A stretch of DNA of 64,000 bases from Clavibacter sp. A6099 (GTDB taxonomy: Bacteria; Actinomycetota; Actinomycetes; Actinomycetales; Microbacteriaceae), in assembly GCF_021919125.1 (NCBI RefSeq), contig NZ_CP083439.1:558001-622000 (forward strand). The letters run 5' to 3'. Below the pieces are notes generated by a model. It ran no database searches, had not been told where the DNA came from, and worked only from the letters and a program-made list of their open reading frames with translations. Shown one piece after another: positions 31,760 through 40,230 of the stretch. A program made the position numbers and the translations under genes. How positions within the stretch are numbered: the stretch's first letter is position 1; every line of letters begins with the position of its first letter.

Positions 31760-32530
31760 ATGAGCATCCCGGCTGCCGAGTCGGCGGCATCTCAGGTCCC
31801 CCCGATCGAGTCCCCCGGAGAGGCCCGTCCTGATGACGGGCCCACCCCCGAGGCATCCCCCAGCGGCTACGCCCTCTGGGCCGTCCTCCGCCGCGATCCC
31901 GCCCGCCCCGACGACCTCGACGGTCGCGAGGTCCCCGGGGCCGTCGACGAGCTCGACGGCATCGTCCACATCGTGGAGGCGGAGGGCGTCAGCGTCCGCG
32001 GCTTCTACGACGTCTCGGGCATGCGCGCCGACGCCGACCTCATGGTCTGGATCCACGGCCCCCAGATGGAGACCCTCCAGTGGGCCTTCCGCGAGATCCG
32101 CCGCGCGCGCCTCATCCGCGCCCTCATCCCGTCGTGGAGCGCCGCGGGCGTCCACCGCGACGCCGAGTTCAACCGCAGCCACGTGCCCGGCTTCCTCCGG
32201 GGCGAGGAGCCGCGCGACTGGCTCTGCGTCTACCCCTTCGTCCGCTCCTACGAGTGGTACCTGCTGCCGCCCGAGGAGCGCGGGCGCATGCTCGCCCAGC
32301 ACGGCCGCCAGGGCGCTGCCTTCCGCAGCGTCGTCGCCAACACGGTCTCGTCGTTCGGCCTCGGCGACTACGAGTGGATCCTGCCGCTCGAGTCGAACGA
32401 GCTCGTCGACCTGGTCGACATGATGCGCGACCTGCGCAACACGGACGCGCGCCGTCATGTGCGCGAGGAGGTCCCGTTCTACACGGGCCGCCGCATCAGC
32501 ACCGCCGAGCTCGTGGAGGTCCTCCAGTAA
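31760..32530 (+). CDS. hemQ: coproheme decarboxylase HemQ (ChdC)
   Basis: A 256-residue member of the chlorite dismutase fold that decarboxylates coproheme to protohaem, the last step of the coproporphyrin pathway. 'GYALWAVLRRDP', 'GFYDVSGMRADADLMVWIHGP', 'YPFVRSYEWYLLPPEERG' (with the redox-active Tyr) and 'RHVREEVPFYTGRRI' are diagnostic of the actinobacterial type. An unconserved, Pro-rich extension of some 35 residues precedes the fold. It opens the compact run hemQ-hemH-hemC-hemD-hemB. Its TAA overlaps the hemH ATG (TAATG). Confidence 0.95.
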   Translation: MSIPAAESAASQVPPIESPGEARPDDGPTPEASPSGYALWAVLRRDPARPDDLDGREVPGAVDELDGIVHIVEAEGVSVRGFYDVSGMRADADLMVWIHGPQMETLQWAFREIRRARLIRALIPSWSAAGVHRDAEFNRSHVPGFLRGEEPRDWLCVYPFVRSYEWYLLPPEERGRMLAQHGRQGAAFRSVVANTVSSFGLGDYEWILPLESNELVDLVDMMRDLRNTDARRHVREEVPFYTGRRISTAELVEVLQ

Positions 32531-33780
32531 TGGCCGCAGTCAACCTGGGTCGCAAGCCCGCCCCCGCCACCGACGCCCCCCGGGCGCCCGGCGCCCTCGT
32601 CTCCGCCGCGAGCGAGGCCGCGAAGATGGGCCCCGCCCACGTGGAGGAGCCCGTCGCGTACGACGCGATCCTGCTCGCGTCCTTCGGCGGCCCCGAGGGC
32701 CAGGACGACGTCATCCCGTTCCTCCGCAACGTCACCGCCGGTCGCGGGATCCCGGAGGAGCGCCTCGAGGAGGTCGCCCACCACTACCGCGCGTTCGGCG
32801 GGATCAGCCCCATCAACGAGCAGAACCGCGAGCTGAAGGCGGCCCTCGAGGCGCGCCTCGCCGAGCGCGGCATCGACCTGCCCGTGCTGTGGGGCAACCG
32901 CAACTGGGGCCCCTACCTCAACGACGCGCTGCGCGAGGCCGAGGAGAAGGGCTACCGCCAGCTCATCGCCGTCGCCACGAGCGCGTACAGCTCGTACTCC
33001 TCCTGCCGCCAGTACCGCGAGGACTTCGCGGACGCGCTCGAGGACACGCAGCTGCAGGGCGTCGTCCGCATCGACAAGGTGCGCCAGTTCTTCGACCACC
33101 CGGGCTTCGTCACGCCGTTCATCGAGGGCACGCGCGACGGGATCCGCGACGTCATCGCGCACTTCGAGGCCGAGGGCGCGCCCGTCGACCTGTCGACGGA
33201 CGTCGAGATCCTGTTCTCCACGCACTCCATCCCGTCGTCGGACGCCTCCAAGTCCGGACCCGCCGAGCGCGGATTCGACGAGGACGGCGCGTACGCCGCG
33301 CAGCACCTGGCCGTCGCCGAGGTCGTGATGCACGAGGTGAAGGAGGAGCTCGGCATCGACCAGGACGTGCCGTGGCAGCTCGTCTACCAGTCGCGCTCCG
33401 GCCCGCCCTCGATGCCGTGGCTCGAGCCCGACGTGAACGACGCGATCGGCGAGCTGCCCGCGCAGGGCCGTCGCGCCGTCGTGATCGTGCCGCTCGGGTT
33501 CGTGAGCGACCACATGGAGGTCAAGTGGGACCTCGACAACGAGGCCACCGAGTCCGCCCAGGAGAACGGCCTGTACTCGGTGCGCGTGCCCACGCCGGGC
33601 GTGCACGCCGCGTACGTGGACGGCCTCATCGACCTCGTGCTGGAGCGCCGCGACGGCATGAAGGCGGCCGACCGCCCCCACATGACCGACCTCGGACCCT
33701 GGTACGACGTGTGCCGGCCCGGCTGCTGCGAGAACGTGCGGCTGGGCTTCAAGCCCGCCGTCTCCGGGCTCGCACCGTGA
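32530..33780 (+). CDS. hemH: coproporphyrin III ferrochelatase HemH (CpfC)
   Basis: A 416-residue ferrochelatase that inserts iron into coproporphyrin III. 'DAILLASFGGPEGQDDVIPFL' opens the fold, 'ILFSTHSIPSS' carries the catalytic His, and 'WQLVYQSRSGPPSMPWLEPDV' and 'VVIVPLGFVSDHMEVKWDLD' complete the active site. Cysteines in 'YSSCRQYRED' and the C-terminal 'DVCRPGCCENVRLG' match the [2Fe-2S] cluster ligand pattern known for actinobacterial enzymes. The first 40 residues are an unconserved extension. ATG and GTG overlaps couple it to hemQ and hemC. Confidence 0.95.
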   Translation: MAAVNLGRKPAPATDAPRAPGALVSAASEAAKMGPAHVEEPVAYDAILLASFGGPEGQDDVIPFLRNVTAGRGIPEERLEEVAHHYRAFGGISPINEQNRELKAALEARLAERGIDLPVLWGNRNWGPYLNDALREAEEKGYRQLIAVATSAYSSYSSCRQYREDFADALEDTQLQGVVRIDKVRQFFDHPGFVTPFIEGTRDGIRDVIAHFEAEGAPVDLSTDVEILFSTHSIPSSDASKSGPAERGFDEDGAYAAQHLAVAEVVMHEVKEELGIDQDVPWQLVYQSRSGPPSMPWLEPDVNDAIGELPAQGRRAVVIVPLGFVSDHMEVKWDLDNEATESAQENGLYSVRVPTPGVHAAYVDGLIDLVLERRDGMKAADRPHMTDLGPWYDVCRPGCCENVRLGFKPAVSGLAP

Positions 33781-34763
33781 CGGACGGTCCCACGACGTCG
33801 GCTCCGACGACCACGCTCCGCATCGGGACCCGGGGGAGCGCGCTCGCCCTGGCCCAGACGCGGGCGATCGCCGCGGAGATCACCGGCGCGTCGGGACTCG
33901 AGGTCGAGCTCGTGCCCGTGACCACGCACGGCGACACGTCGCGCGAGTCCCTGTCGAGCCTCGGCGGAACGGGCGTGTTCGCCAGCGCGCTCCGCGAGTC
34001 GCTCCTCCGCGGCGAGTGCGACCTCGTGGTGCACTCGCTGAAGGACCTGCCGACGGCGCCGTACGCGGGCCTCACGGTCGCGTCGGTGCCGGTGCGAGAG
34101 GATCCGCGCGACGTGCTGTGCGCGCGCGACGGCCTCACGCTCGCGACCCTGCCGCGCGGCGCGCGCGTCGGCACCGGATCCCCGCGCCGCCGCGCGCAGA
34201 TCCTCGCCGAGCGCCCGGACCTCGACGTGGTCGACATCCGCGGCAACATCGACACCCGCCTCTCCCGCGTGACCGCGGGCGACCTCGACGCCGTCGTGCT
34301 CGCCGCGGCCGGCCTCGAGCGGATCGGCCGCATCGACGCCGCCACCGAGCACCTCGAGCTCGACCGCTGGCCGACCGCGCCCGGCCAGGGCGCGCTGGCG
34401 CTGGAGATCCGCGCGGAGGACGCCGAGACGCAGTCGGTGGTCGGCCGCGCCGTCGAGGCCGTCGACGACCCGTTCACGCACGCCGCCGTCCTCGCGGAGC
34501 GCGGCGTGCTGGCAGCGCTCGAGGCCGGGTGCGCCGCGCCCATCGGCGCCTGGGCGACCGTCACGAGCGCCCGCCTCGCCCTCACCGCCGTGGTCTACCG
34601 GCCCGACGGCACGCAGCGCATGGCCGCGAGCCACGAGCTCGACACGGCGGGGCTCGACCTCGCGCACCTGGGCGCATCCGCCTCCGCGCTCTCGGGGCCC
34701 GTGTCCCGCGAGCTCCTCGACGCCGGAGCGGCCGATCTCGCGCCGCTGGGAGGGACCCGATGA
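33777..34763 (+). CDS. hemC: hydroxymethylbilane synthase HemC
   Basis: A 328-residue porphobilinogen deaminase that assembles four porphobilinogens into hydroxymethylbilane. 'LRIGTRGSALALAQTRAIA', 'HSLKDLPTAPYAGL' (active-site Lys-Asp loop), 'GTGSPRRRAQILAERPDL' and 'DIRGNIDTRLSRV' are conserved blocks, and Cys252 in 'LEAGCAAPIGAWA' carries the dipyrromethane cofactor. It starts with GTG overlapping the hemH stop (GTGA) and ends overlapping the hemD ATG (ATGA). Confidence 0.96.
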   Translation: MTDGPTTSAPTTTLRIGTRGSALALAQTRAIAAEITGASGLEVELVPVTTHGDTSRESLSSLGGTGVFASALRESLLRGECDLVVHSLKDLPTAPYAGLTVASVPVREDPRDVLCARDGLTLATLPRGARVGTGSPRRRAQILAERPDLDVVDIRGNIDTRLSRVTAGDLDAVVLAAAGLERIGRIDAATEHLELDRWPTAPGQGALALEIRAEDAETQSVVGRAVEAVDDPFTHAAVLAERGVLAALEAGCAAPIGAWATVTSARLALTAVVYRPDGTQRMAASHELDTAGLDLAHLGASASALSGPVSRELLDAGAADLAPLGGTR

Positions 34764-35599
34764 CCTCGACAGACCAGAAGCCCCTGAAGGGCTGGCGCGT
34801 CCTCGTGCCCCGCGGCGGACCGTGGGGCGACGGCGTCGCGTACGACCTCCGCGCGCAGGGCGCCACGCCCGTCGTCGCGCCCATGATCAACTTCGCCGCG
34901 ACGCAGGACGCCCAGGCGCTCGAGTCGGCGCTCGCCGACCTGGCCGCGGGATCCTTCGACTGGCTCACCGTCACGAGCGCCACCACGGTCGACGTGCTCG
35001 CCTCGCATCGCGCCGTCGTCCCCGAGGGCACGCGCATCGCGGCCGTCGGCGAGACCACGGCCGCCGCGCTCGTCGCCGCGGGCTACACCGTCGACTTCGT
35101 GCCGTCCATCGACTCGTCGGCCACCGCGCTCCTCGAGGAGTGGACGGAGATGGCCGCCGGGTCCCCGCGCCACCGCGTGCTCACGCTCCGGTCCGAGATC
35201 GCGAAGCCGACGCTCACCGACGGCCTCATCGCGCGCGGCCATGACGTGCGCTCGGTCGTCGCCTACCGCACGGTCGGCGTGCCCGTCAGCGACCGGATCC
35301 GCCAGGACGTCTCCTCCGGCCGCGTCCGCGCGATCCTCGTCACCTCGGGCAGCGTCGCGGAGCAGGTGCACGAGCAGCTCGGCGACGTGCCCGACGGCGT
35401 GCTCATCGCCTGCATCGGCCCGCGCACCGCGAAGGACGCCCGCCGCTCCGGCGTGCGCGTCGACGTGGTCGCGTCGGAGCGCTCGGCCGCGTCGCTCATC
35501 CAGTCCCTGGTCGAGATCGCCCGCCACGAGGAGCCGCGTCCCGACACGGCGGGGCTCACCGGCCTCGCCGACCTCCTCGATCGGAGCACCACCGAATGA
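34760..35599 (+). CDS. hemD: uroporphyrinogen-III synthase HemD
   Basis: A 279-residue enzyme that closes and inverts ring D of hydroxymethylbilane. The family is poorly conserved. Supporting blocks are '[21 protein letters not shown]', '[15 protein letters not shown]', '[20 protein letters not shown]', '[10 protein letters not shown]' and '[16 protein letters not shown]', which follow the two-lobed HemD layout. Position between hemC and hemB, with ATGA overlaps at both ends, confirms the assignment. Confidence 0.93.
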   Translation: MTSTDQKPLKGWRVLVPRGGPWGDGVAYDLRAQGATPVVAPMINFAATQDAQALESALADLAAGSFDWLTVTSATTVDVLASHRAVVPEGTRIAAVGETTAAALVAAGYTVDFVPSIDSSATALLEEWTEMAAGSPRHRVLTLRSEIAKPTLTDGLIARGHDVRSVVAYRTVGVPVSDRIRQDVSSGRVRAILVTSGSVAEQVHEQLGDVPDGVLIACIGPRTAKDARRSGVRVDVVASERSAASLIQSLVEIARHEEPRPDTAGLTGLADLLDRSTTE

Positions 35600-36576
35600 C
35601 CTCCCCCTACTACCGCCCGCGTCGCCTGCGCACCTCGCCGGCGATGCGCCGGCTCACCGCCGAGACGCGCCTGCACGCCGCCGACCTGGTGCTGCCGATG
35701 TTCGTGCGCGAGGGCCTCACGGAGGCCTCGCCCATCACGTCCATGCCCGGCGTCTCCCAGCACTCGCTCGACAGCCTGCGCCGCGCGCTCGTCGAGGCGG
35801 CCGAGGCGGGCATCGGCGGCGTGATGCTGTTCGGCGTCCCCGAGGTGCACGACGCCGAGGGCTCCGGCGCGAGCGACCCCGACGGCATCCTCAACGTCGC
35901 CACGCGCGTCGCGGTCGAGGAGGTCGGCGACGCCCTCGTCGTGCAGACCGACCTGTGCCTCGACGAGTTCACGGACCACGGCCACTGCGGCGTGCTCGAT
36001 GCGCACGGCGTGGTCGACAACGACCGCACCCTCGACCGCTACCGCGCCATGGGCCTCGCCCAGGCCGAGGCGGGATCCCACCTGATCGGCCTCAGCGGCA
36101 TGATGGACGGCCAGGTCGGCGCCGTCCGCGAGGCCCTCGACGACGCCGGTCACCACGACGTCGCGATCCTCGCCTACGCAGCCAAGTACGCGAGCGCGTT
36201 CTACGGCCCCTTCCGCGAGGCCGTCGACTCCCAGCTGAAGGGCGACCGCCGCACGTACCAGATGGACAACGGCAACCGCCGCGAGGCCCTGCGCGAGGTG
36301 GAGCTCGACATCGAGGAGGGCGCCGACATCGTCATGGTGAAGCCCGCCATGAGCTACCTCGACATCCTCGCCGACGTCGCCGCGACGAGCAGCGTCCCCG
36401 TCTGGGCGTACCAGGTCTCCGGCGAGCACGCGATGATCGAGGCCGCCGCGCGGAACGGCTGGATCGACCGGGAGCGCGCCATCGACGAGAGCGTCCTCGG
36501 CATCAAGCGGGCCGGCGCCGACGCGATCCTCACCTACTGGGCCGTCGAGCTCGCCGAGCGTCTCGCCCGGCGCTGA
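35596..36576 (+). CDS. hemB: porphobilinogen synthase HemB
   Basis: A 326-residue delta-aminolevulinate dehydratase that condenses two ALA molecules. The zinc-type cysteine loop is visible in '[19 protein letters not shown]'. The Schiff-base lysines are K197 ('[13 protein letters not shown]') and K249 ('[12 protein letters not shown]'). It is the last tightly coupled gene of the hemQ-hemB run (ATGA overlap with hemD). hemL follows after 82 bp with its own ribosome site. Confidence 0.96.
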   Translation: MTSPYYRPRRLRTSPAMRRLTAETRLHAADLVLPMFVREGLTEASPITSMPGVSQHSLDSLRRALVEAAEAGIGGVMLFGVPEVHDAEGSGASDPDGILNVATRVAVEEVGDALVVQTDLCLDEFTDHGHCGVLDAHGVVDNDRTLDRYRAMGLAQAEAGSHLIGLSGMMDGQVGAVREALDDAGHHDVAILAYAAKYASAFYGPFREAVDSQLKGDRRTYQMDNGNRREALREVELDIEEGADIVMVKPAMSYLDILADVAATSSVPVWAYQVSGEHAMIEAAARNGWIDRERAIDESVLGIKRAGADAILTYWAVELAERLARR

Positions 36577-36658
36577 GCCGCCCACCTCCCTCCTCCTCGC
36601 CGGACGCGTCCGGCCCACCTTCCGAGCGGATCCCCGCCCGGCACCGAAGGACATCACC

Positions 36659-38026
36659 GTGACCCACTCCCAGGACCTCTTCGACCGCGCCCGCGACGTC
36701 ATCCCCGGGGGAGTGAACTCGCCCGTCCGCGCGTTCGGCTCCGTCGGCGGCACCCCGCGCATGATGGTGAAGGCGGCCGGCCCCTACGTGACCGACGCCG
36801 ACGGCGTCGAGTACGTCGACCTCGTCAACTCGTGGGGCCCCGCGATCCTCGGCCACGCCCGTCCCGAGGTCGTGCGGGCCGTGCAGGACGCCGCCGCCCT
36901 CGGTCTCGGCTTCGGCGCGACGACGCCCGCGGAGACGGAGCTCGCCGAGCTCGTCACCGAGCGCGTGCGGGTCGCGGGCGTCGACGGATCCCCGGACCGT
37001 CGCCCCATCGAGAAGCTCCGCCTCGTGTCCACGGGCACCGAGGCCACCATGACCGCGATCCGCCTGGCGCGCGGGTTCACCGGCCGCGACCTGCTCGTGA
37101 AGTTCGCCGGCCACTACCACGGCCACTCCGACAGCCTCCTCGCCGAGGCGGGCTCGGGCGTCGCCACGCTCGCGCTGCCCGGCTCCGCGGGCATCCCCGA
37201 GGCCATCGCCGCGCAGACCATCGTGGTGCCGTACAACGACCTCGACGCCGTGCGCGCCGTCTTCGCCGAGCACGGCCCGCGCATCGCCGCCGTGATCACC
37301 GAGGCCGCCGCCGCCAACATGGGCGTCGTGCCGCCGCTGCCCGGCTTCACCGCCGAGCTCGCGCGCATCGCCCACGAGAACGGATCCCTCCTCATCTCCG
37401 ACGAGGTCCTCACGGGCTTCCGCGTGCACCCGGCCGGCTACTGGGGTCTCGACAACGCCGGCCTCGCGGCCGACCACGCCGACGCCTGGACGCCCGACCT
37501 CGTCACGTACGGCAAGGTCATCGGCGGCGGCCTCCCGGTCGCCGCGCTCGGCGGCCGGGCCGACGTGATGGATCACCTCGCGCCCCTCGGCCCCGTCTAC
37601 CAGGCGGGCACGCTCTCCGGGAACCCGGTCGCCGTCGCGGCGGGCCTCACCACGCTCCGCCTCGCCGACGCCGGCGTCTACCGCGCGCTCGACATCGCCG
37701 CCGACATCCTGATCTACGCGGTCGAGCTCGCCTTCGACCGCGCCGGCCTCGCCTACTCGGTGCAGCGCGCGGGCAGCCTCTTCAGCTTCACGTTCGGCAC
37801 GCCGCCGGAGCACGGGATCACCGACTACGCCACCGTGCAGGCGCAGGAGACCTGGCGCTACCCGGCCTTCTTCCACTCCATGCTCGACCAGGGCGTGAGC
37901 CTGCCGCCGTCGGTCTTCGAGGCGTGGTTCGTCTCGGCCGCCATGGACGAGGCGTCGCTCGACCGCGTGATCCGCGCCCTCCCGGCCGCCGCACGCGCGG
38001 CCGCCGCGGCGACCCCGCCCGCGTAG
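36659..38026 (+). CDS. hemL: glutamate-1-semialdehyde 2,1-aminomutase HemL
   Basis: A 455-residue PLP enzyme making 5-aminolevulinate from the HemA product. '[19 protein letters not shown]' is the GSA-AM opening, '[20 protein letters not shown]' the cofactor phosphate site, '[12 protein letters not shown]' the PLP Asp, and K286 in '[19 protein letters not shown]' the Schiff-base Lys. It starts at a GTG preceded by GAAGGA. A long perfect hairpin ends the operon. Confidence 0.96.
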   Translation: MTHSQDLFDRARDVIPGGVNSPVRAFGSVGGTPRMMVKAAGPYVTDADGVEYVDLVNSWGPAILGHARPEVVRAVQDAAALGLGFGATTPAETELAELVTERVRVAGVDGSPDRRPIEKLRLVSTGTEATMTAIRLARGFTGRDLLVKFAGHYHGHSDSLLAEAGSGVATLALPGSAGIPEAIAAQTIVVPYNDLDAVRAVFAEHGPRIAAVITEAAAANMGVVPPLPGFTAELARIAHENGSLLISDEVLTGFRVHPAGYWGLDNAGLAADHADAWTPDLVTYGKVIGGGLPVAALGGRADVMDHLAPLGPVYQAGTLSGNPVAVAAGLTTLRLADAGVYRALDIAADILIYAVELAFDRAGLAYSVQRAGSLFSFTFGTPPEHGITDYATVQAQETWRYPAFFHSMLDQGVSLPPSVFEAWFVSAAMDEASLDRVIRALPAAARAAAAATPPA

Positions 38027-38037
38027 TCCCCTCGCGC

Positions 38038-38077
38038 ACGAGGACGGGCCCGGCCGGTCGGCCGGGCCCGTCCTCGT
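38038..38077. terminator. bidirectional hairpin after hemL
   Basis: A perfect 18-bp stem (ACGAGGACGGGCCCGGCC with its complement) and a GGTC loop, placed between the convergent hemL and nuclease genes. No U-tract. Confidence 0.85.
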
Positions 38078-38095
38078 CGTGCCGGGTGCTGTTCC

Positions 38096-38917
38096 TCAGA
38101 GCGTGATCGCCGCGAACCGCTCCAGCTCGACCCAGCCGTCGCGGCCGTCCGCGGGGGTTCCGGCCCGCGCGGTCGCGGGCACGCCGAGCCTGTCGGCCGC
38201 CGCGAGCTGCGCCACGTCGAAGCCCGTCAGCGCGCCGATCTCCGACACCGCCACCTGGTAGGTGCGGTAGGGCCCGAGCTCGGGCGCGTCCGCGGTCGCT
38301 GACTGCCGGTCGAGGTCGCCGAGCTCCGGCGCCTGGTCGAGCAGGTACGCGGTCGCCGCGAGCTCGTCCCCGGATGCCCAGGCCGCGATCTTCCAGAACA
38401 TGAGCGGGATCCGCACGCCACGGTAGATCGGGTCGTCGTCCGAGAACACGGGCCCGGTGAGGACCGTCATGCGCCGGTCGCCGAGGTCGGCGTTGTCGAG
38501 CACGTAGTCCTCGAGGCCGAGCCACAGCTCCTTGGACTGGTTGAACTCCGCCGCCTGCGGGGCCGCGTTCGTGTAGGCGAACGTGTCGGCGCTGGCGCGC
38601 GCGGCCTCCGCGATGCCGCCCCACACCGGATCCCGCCGCCGCACCAGGTGCCCGCGGTCGATGTCGTTGCGGGCGTACAGCTCGGGGCCGCACTGCTGGT
38701 CGGCCGGGAGGCGCGGATCCAGGTGCCAGTCGTCGGAGCGCTCCACGTCCACGAGGCGCGCGCCGTCGATGTTCACGGCAGTGAGGGCGGCGAGGCGCCG
38801 GTCGGTGTCCATGAGCACCGTGAAGTGCAGGTAGTCGAGCCGCACGGGCTGGGCGTCGGCCGGAGCCTCCAGCAGCGGGAGGGCGATGGGCAGGAAGTCG
38901 AGGTCGTAGCCGTCCAT
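38096..38917 (-). CDS. DNA/RNA non-specific endonuclease (NUC1 / EndoG family)
   Basis: A 273-residue beta-beta-alpha-metal nuclease. 'YARNDIDRGHLVRRRDPVWG' contains the DRGH motif with catalytic His90, and 'FAYTNAAPQAAEFNQSKELWLGLED' supplies the metal-binding Asn, Gln and following helix, exactly as in Serratia nuclease relatives. No signal peptide or TM segment is evident, so it may be intracellular, exported by another route or an effector. No immunity gene is obvious beside it. The ATG at 38917 lies 6 nt after a TAGGCT hexamer. Confidence 0.87.
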   Translation of the reverse strand: MDGYDLDFLPIALPLLEAPADAQPVRLDYLHFTVLMDTDRRLAALTAVNIDGARLVDVERSDDWHLDPRLPADQQCGPELYARNDIDRGHLVRRRDPVWGGIAEAARASADTFAYTNAAPQAAEFNQSKELWLGLEDYVLDNADLGDRRMTVLTGPVFSDDDPIYRGVRIPLMFWKIAAWASGDELAATAYLLDQAPELGDLDRQSATADAPELGPYRTYQVAVSEIGALTGFDVAQLAAADRLGVPATARAGTPADGRDGWVELERFAAITL

Positions 38918-38923
38918 GTCCGG

Positions 38924-38929
38924 AGCCTA
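38924..38929 (-). promoter_or_regulatory. -10 hexamer of the nuclease gene
   Basis: TAGGCT on the minus strand, exactly 6 nt before the ATG at 38917. Confidence 0.5.
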
Positions 38930-39000
38930 TGCCCGGCCTCGGACGCTCGGGCGGGGGCCGGGTGGACGCGCAGCGGACCGCGGGCGACGGGAGGGTCGGA

Positions 39001-39660
39001 TCAGGCCAGACGGAGGGGAGCCGTGGCGCGCCCGCGTGCGAGCTCGGCGAACACGTCCGTGGTGAGCCGGTACGCGTTCTCGACCTCGGCGACGACGCGG
39101 GCGCGCTCGGCGTCATCCCACGGCGCCTGGTCGAGCGCCTCGCGGTAGGTGCTGCAGAAGCGTCGGGGCTCGGCGATCTCCGCGAAGAGGTAGAGGCCCA
39201 CGCCGTTCGTGTCGAAGCCGAACTGGCGCTGCAGGAGCGAGCGCAGGAGGCGCCCGCCGGACAGGTCGCCGAGGTACCGCGTGTAGTGGTGCGCGATGAA
39301 GCCGCCGACCCAGACCGAGGCGACCTGCTCGATCCGCTCGACGTACGCGGCCGTGCTCGCGAGCGGCCGCACGACGTCGCGCCAGCCGTGCCCGACGAGG
39401 TAGTCGAGGTCGGCCTCGATGGCGGGCAGGCGCGTGAGGCGGGGGCTGATGAAGCGCGCGGCCACGGGATCCGCCGCCATGCGCTCGGTCGCCGCCTCGA
39501 TGGCGCGGTAGACGAAGTAGTGCTGGGCGACGAGCGCGACGTAGTCGTCGCGGCAGCCGCGGCCGGTGACGAGCGCGGTCATGAACTCGTCCGCGTCGGT
39601 CGCCTCGGCACGCGGTCGTGCCCGGTCGCGGAGGGCCTCGGTGAGGGGGACGACGTTCAT
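39001..39660 (-). CDS. heme oxygenase family protein with atypical proximal residue
   Basis: A 219-residue protein of the biliverdin-producing heme oxygenase family, which opens haem to release iron. The distal helix is intact: 'FIAHHYTRYLGDLSGGRLL' matches the bacterial HmuO type, including the G-D-L-S-G-G bend, and 'FVYRAIEAATERM' and 'LYLFAEIAEPRRFCSTYREAL' fit the rest of the fold. At the proximal site, where the family reads T-x-x-x-H-E-x-A-E before F-M, this protein reads 'RPRAEATDADEFM': the haem-ligand His is Ala18 (codon GCC). It may use another ligand, act on other tetrapyrroles or be inactive. A DtxR/IdeR-type iron box sits directly upstream. Confidence 0.88.
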   Translation of the reverse strand: MNVVPLTEALRDRARPRAEATDADEFMTALVTGRGCRDDYVALVAQHYFVYRAIEAATERMAADPVAARFISPRLTRLPAIEADLDYLVGHGWRDVVRPLASTAAYVERIEQVASVWVGGFIAHHYTRYLGDLSGGRLLRSLLQRQFGFDTNGVGLYLFAEIAEPRRFCSTYREALDQAPWDDAERARVVAEVENAYRLTTDVFAELARGRATAPLRLA

Positions 39661-39663
39661 GAT

Positions 39664-39682
39664 GTAGGTGAGCCTAACCTCA
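39664..39682 (-). promoter_or_regulatory. DtxR/IdeR-type iron box of the heme oxygenase gene
   Basis: On the minus strand the 19-mer TGAGGTTAGGCTCACCTAC matches the consensus TTAGGTTAGGCTAACCTAA at 16 of 19 positions. It begins 4 nt upstream of the start codon and includes a TAGGCT that could be the -10 box, so the repressor would block transcription when iron is plentiful. Confidence 0.8.
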
Positions 39683-39754
39683 TCTGCCGCTCGCGCGGAA
39701 GAGGGCGGCGGGCCGGATCGCGGCGCTCACGCGCCGCGGTCGCGCGGCCGCGAC

Positions 39755-40147
39755 TCAGGAGGCGGCGGCGAAGAAGACGAGGCCGAGCAGCGGCGGCACG
39801 CCCTGGATCAGCGCGGGGACGAGGTACTTCTTTCCCGTGCTCGCGATGATGATCGACGCCAGCACCATGCACGCGGTCGTGAACAGCACGAGCGTGAGGC
39901 CGGCGGGCACGTTGCCGACGAAGTAGAGGATCAGCCCGAGGCCGGCGCCGAGCGCCAGGAAGAGGTTGTAGAAGCCCTGGTTGTAGGCCCACGGCTTGAT
40001 GATGAGGGCCTTCTCCTGGTCGGCGACGCCGAAGCGCTTCCAGGCGAACGGCTTCTCGAACCAGACGCTCTCCAGGAGGAAGAAGAACACGTGCAGCAGC
40101 GCCGCGAGTCCGACGAAGATGGTGCCGGTGGTAGCGACTGCGGTCAT
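39755..40147 (-). CDS. DUF1304 membrane protein
   Basis: A 130-residue protein with four TM helices ('FVGLAALLHVFFFLLESVWF', 'NLFLALGAGLGLILYFVG', 'LTLVLFTTACMVLASIII' and 'IQGVPPLLGLVFFAAAS'). The segment 'ESVWFEKPFAWKRFGV' with 'YNQGFYNLFLALGA' is the DUF1304 signature. Function unknown. A GAGGG site is 3 nt before the ATG. It is probably co-transcribed with neither neighbour, as an iron box separates it from the heme oxygenase. Confidence 0.88.
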   Translation of the reverse strand: MTAVATTGTIFVGLAALLHVFFFLLESVWFEKPFAWKRFGVADQEKALIIKPWAYNQGFYNLFLALGAGLGLILYFVGNVPAGLTLVLFTTACMVLASIIIASTGKKYLVPALIQGVPPLLGLVFFAAAS

Positions 40148-40230
40148 GATCCCTCACTCCGGCGGCACGGTGCCGCACGGGGCCCAGGGTAGCGCGGGCG
40201 TGGTCGCCGCGGTGCCGGGACCGGCGGGTG

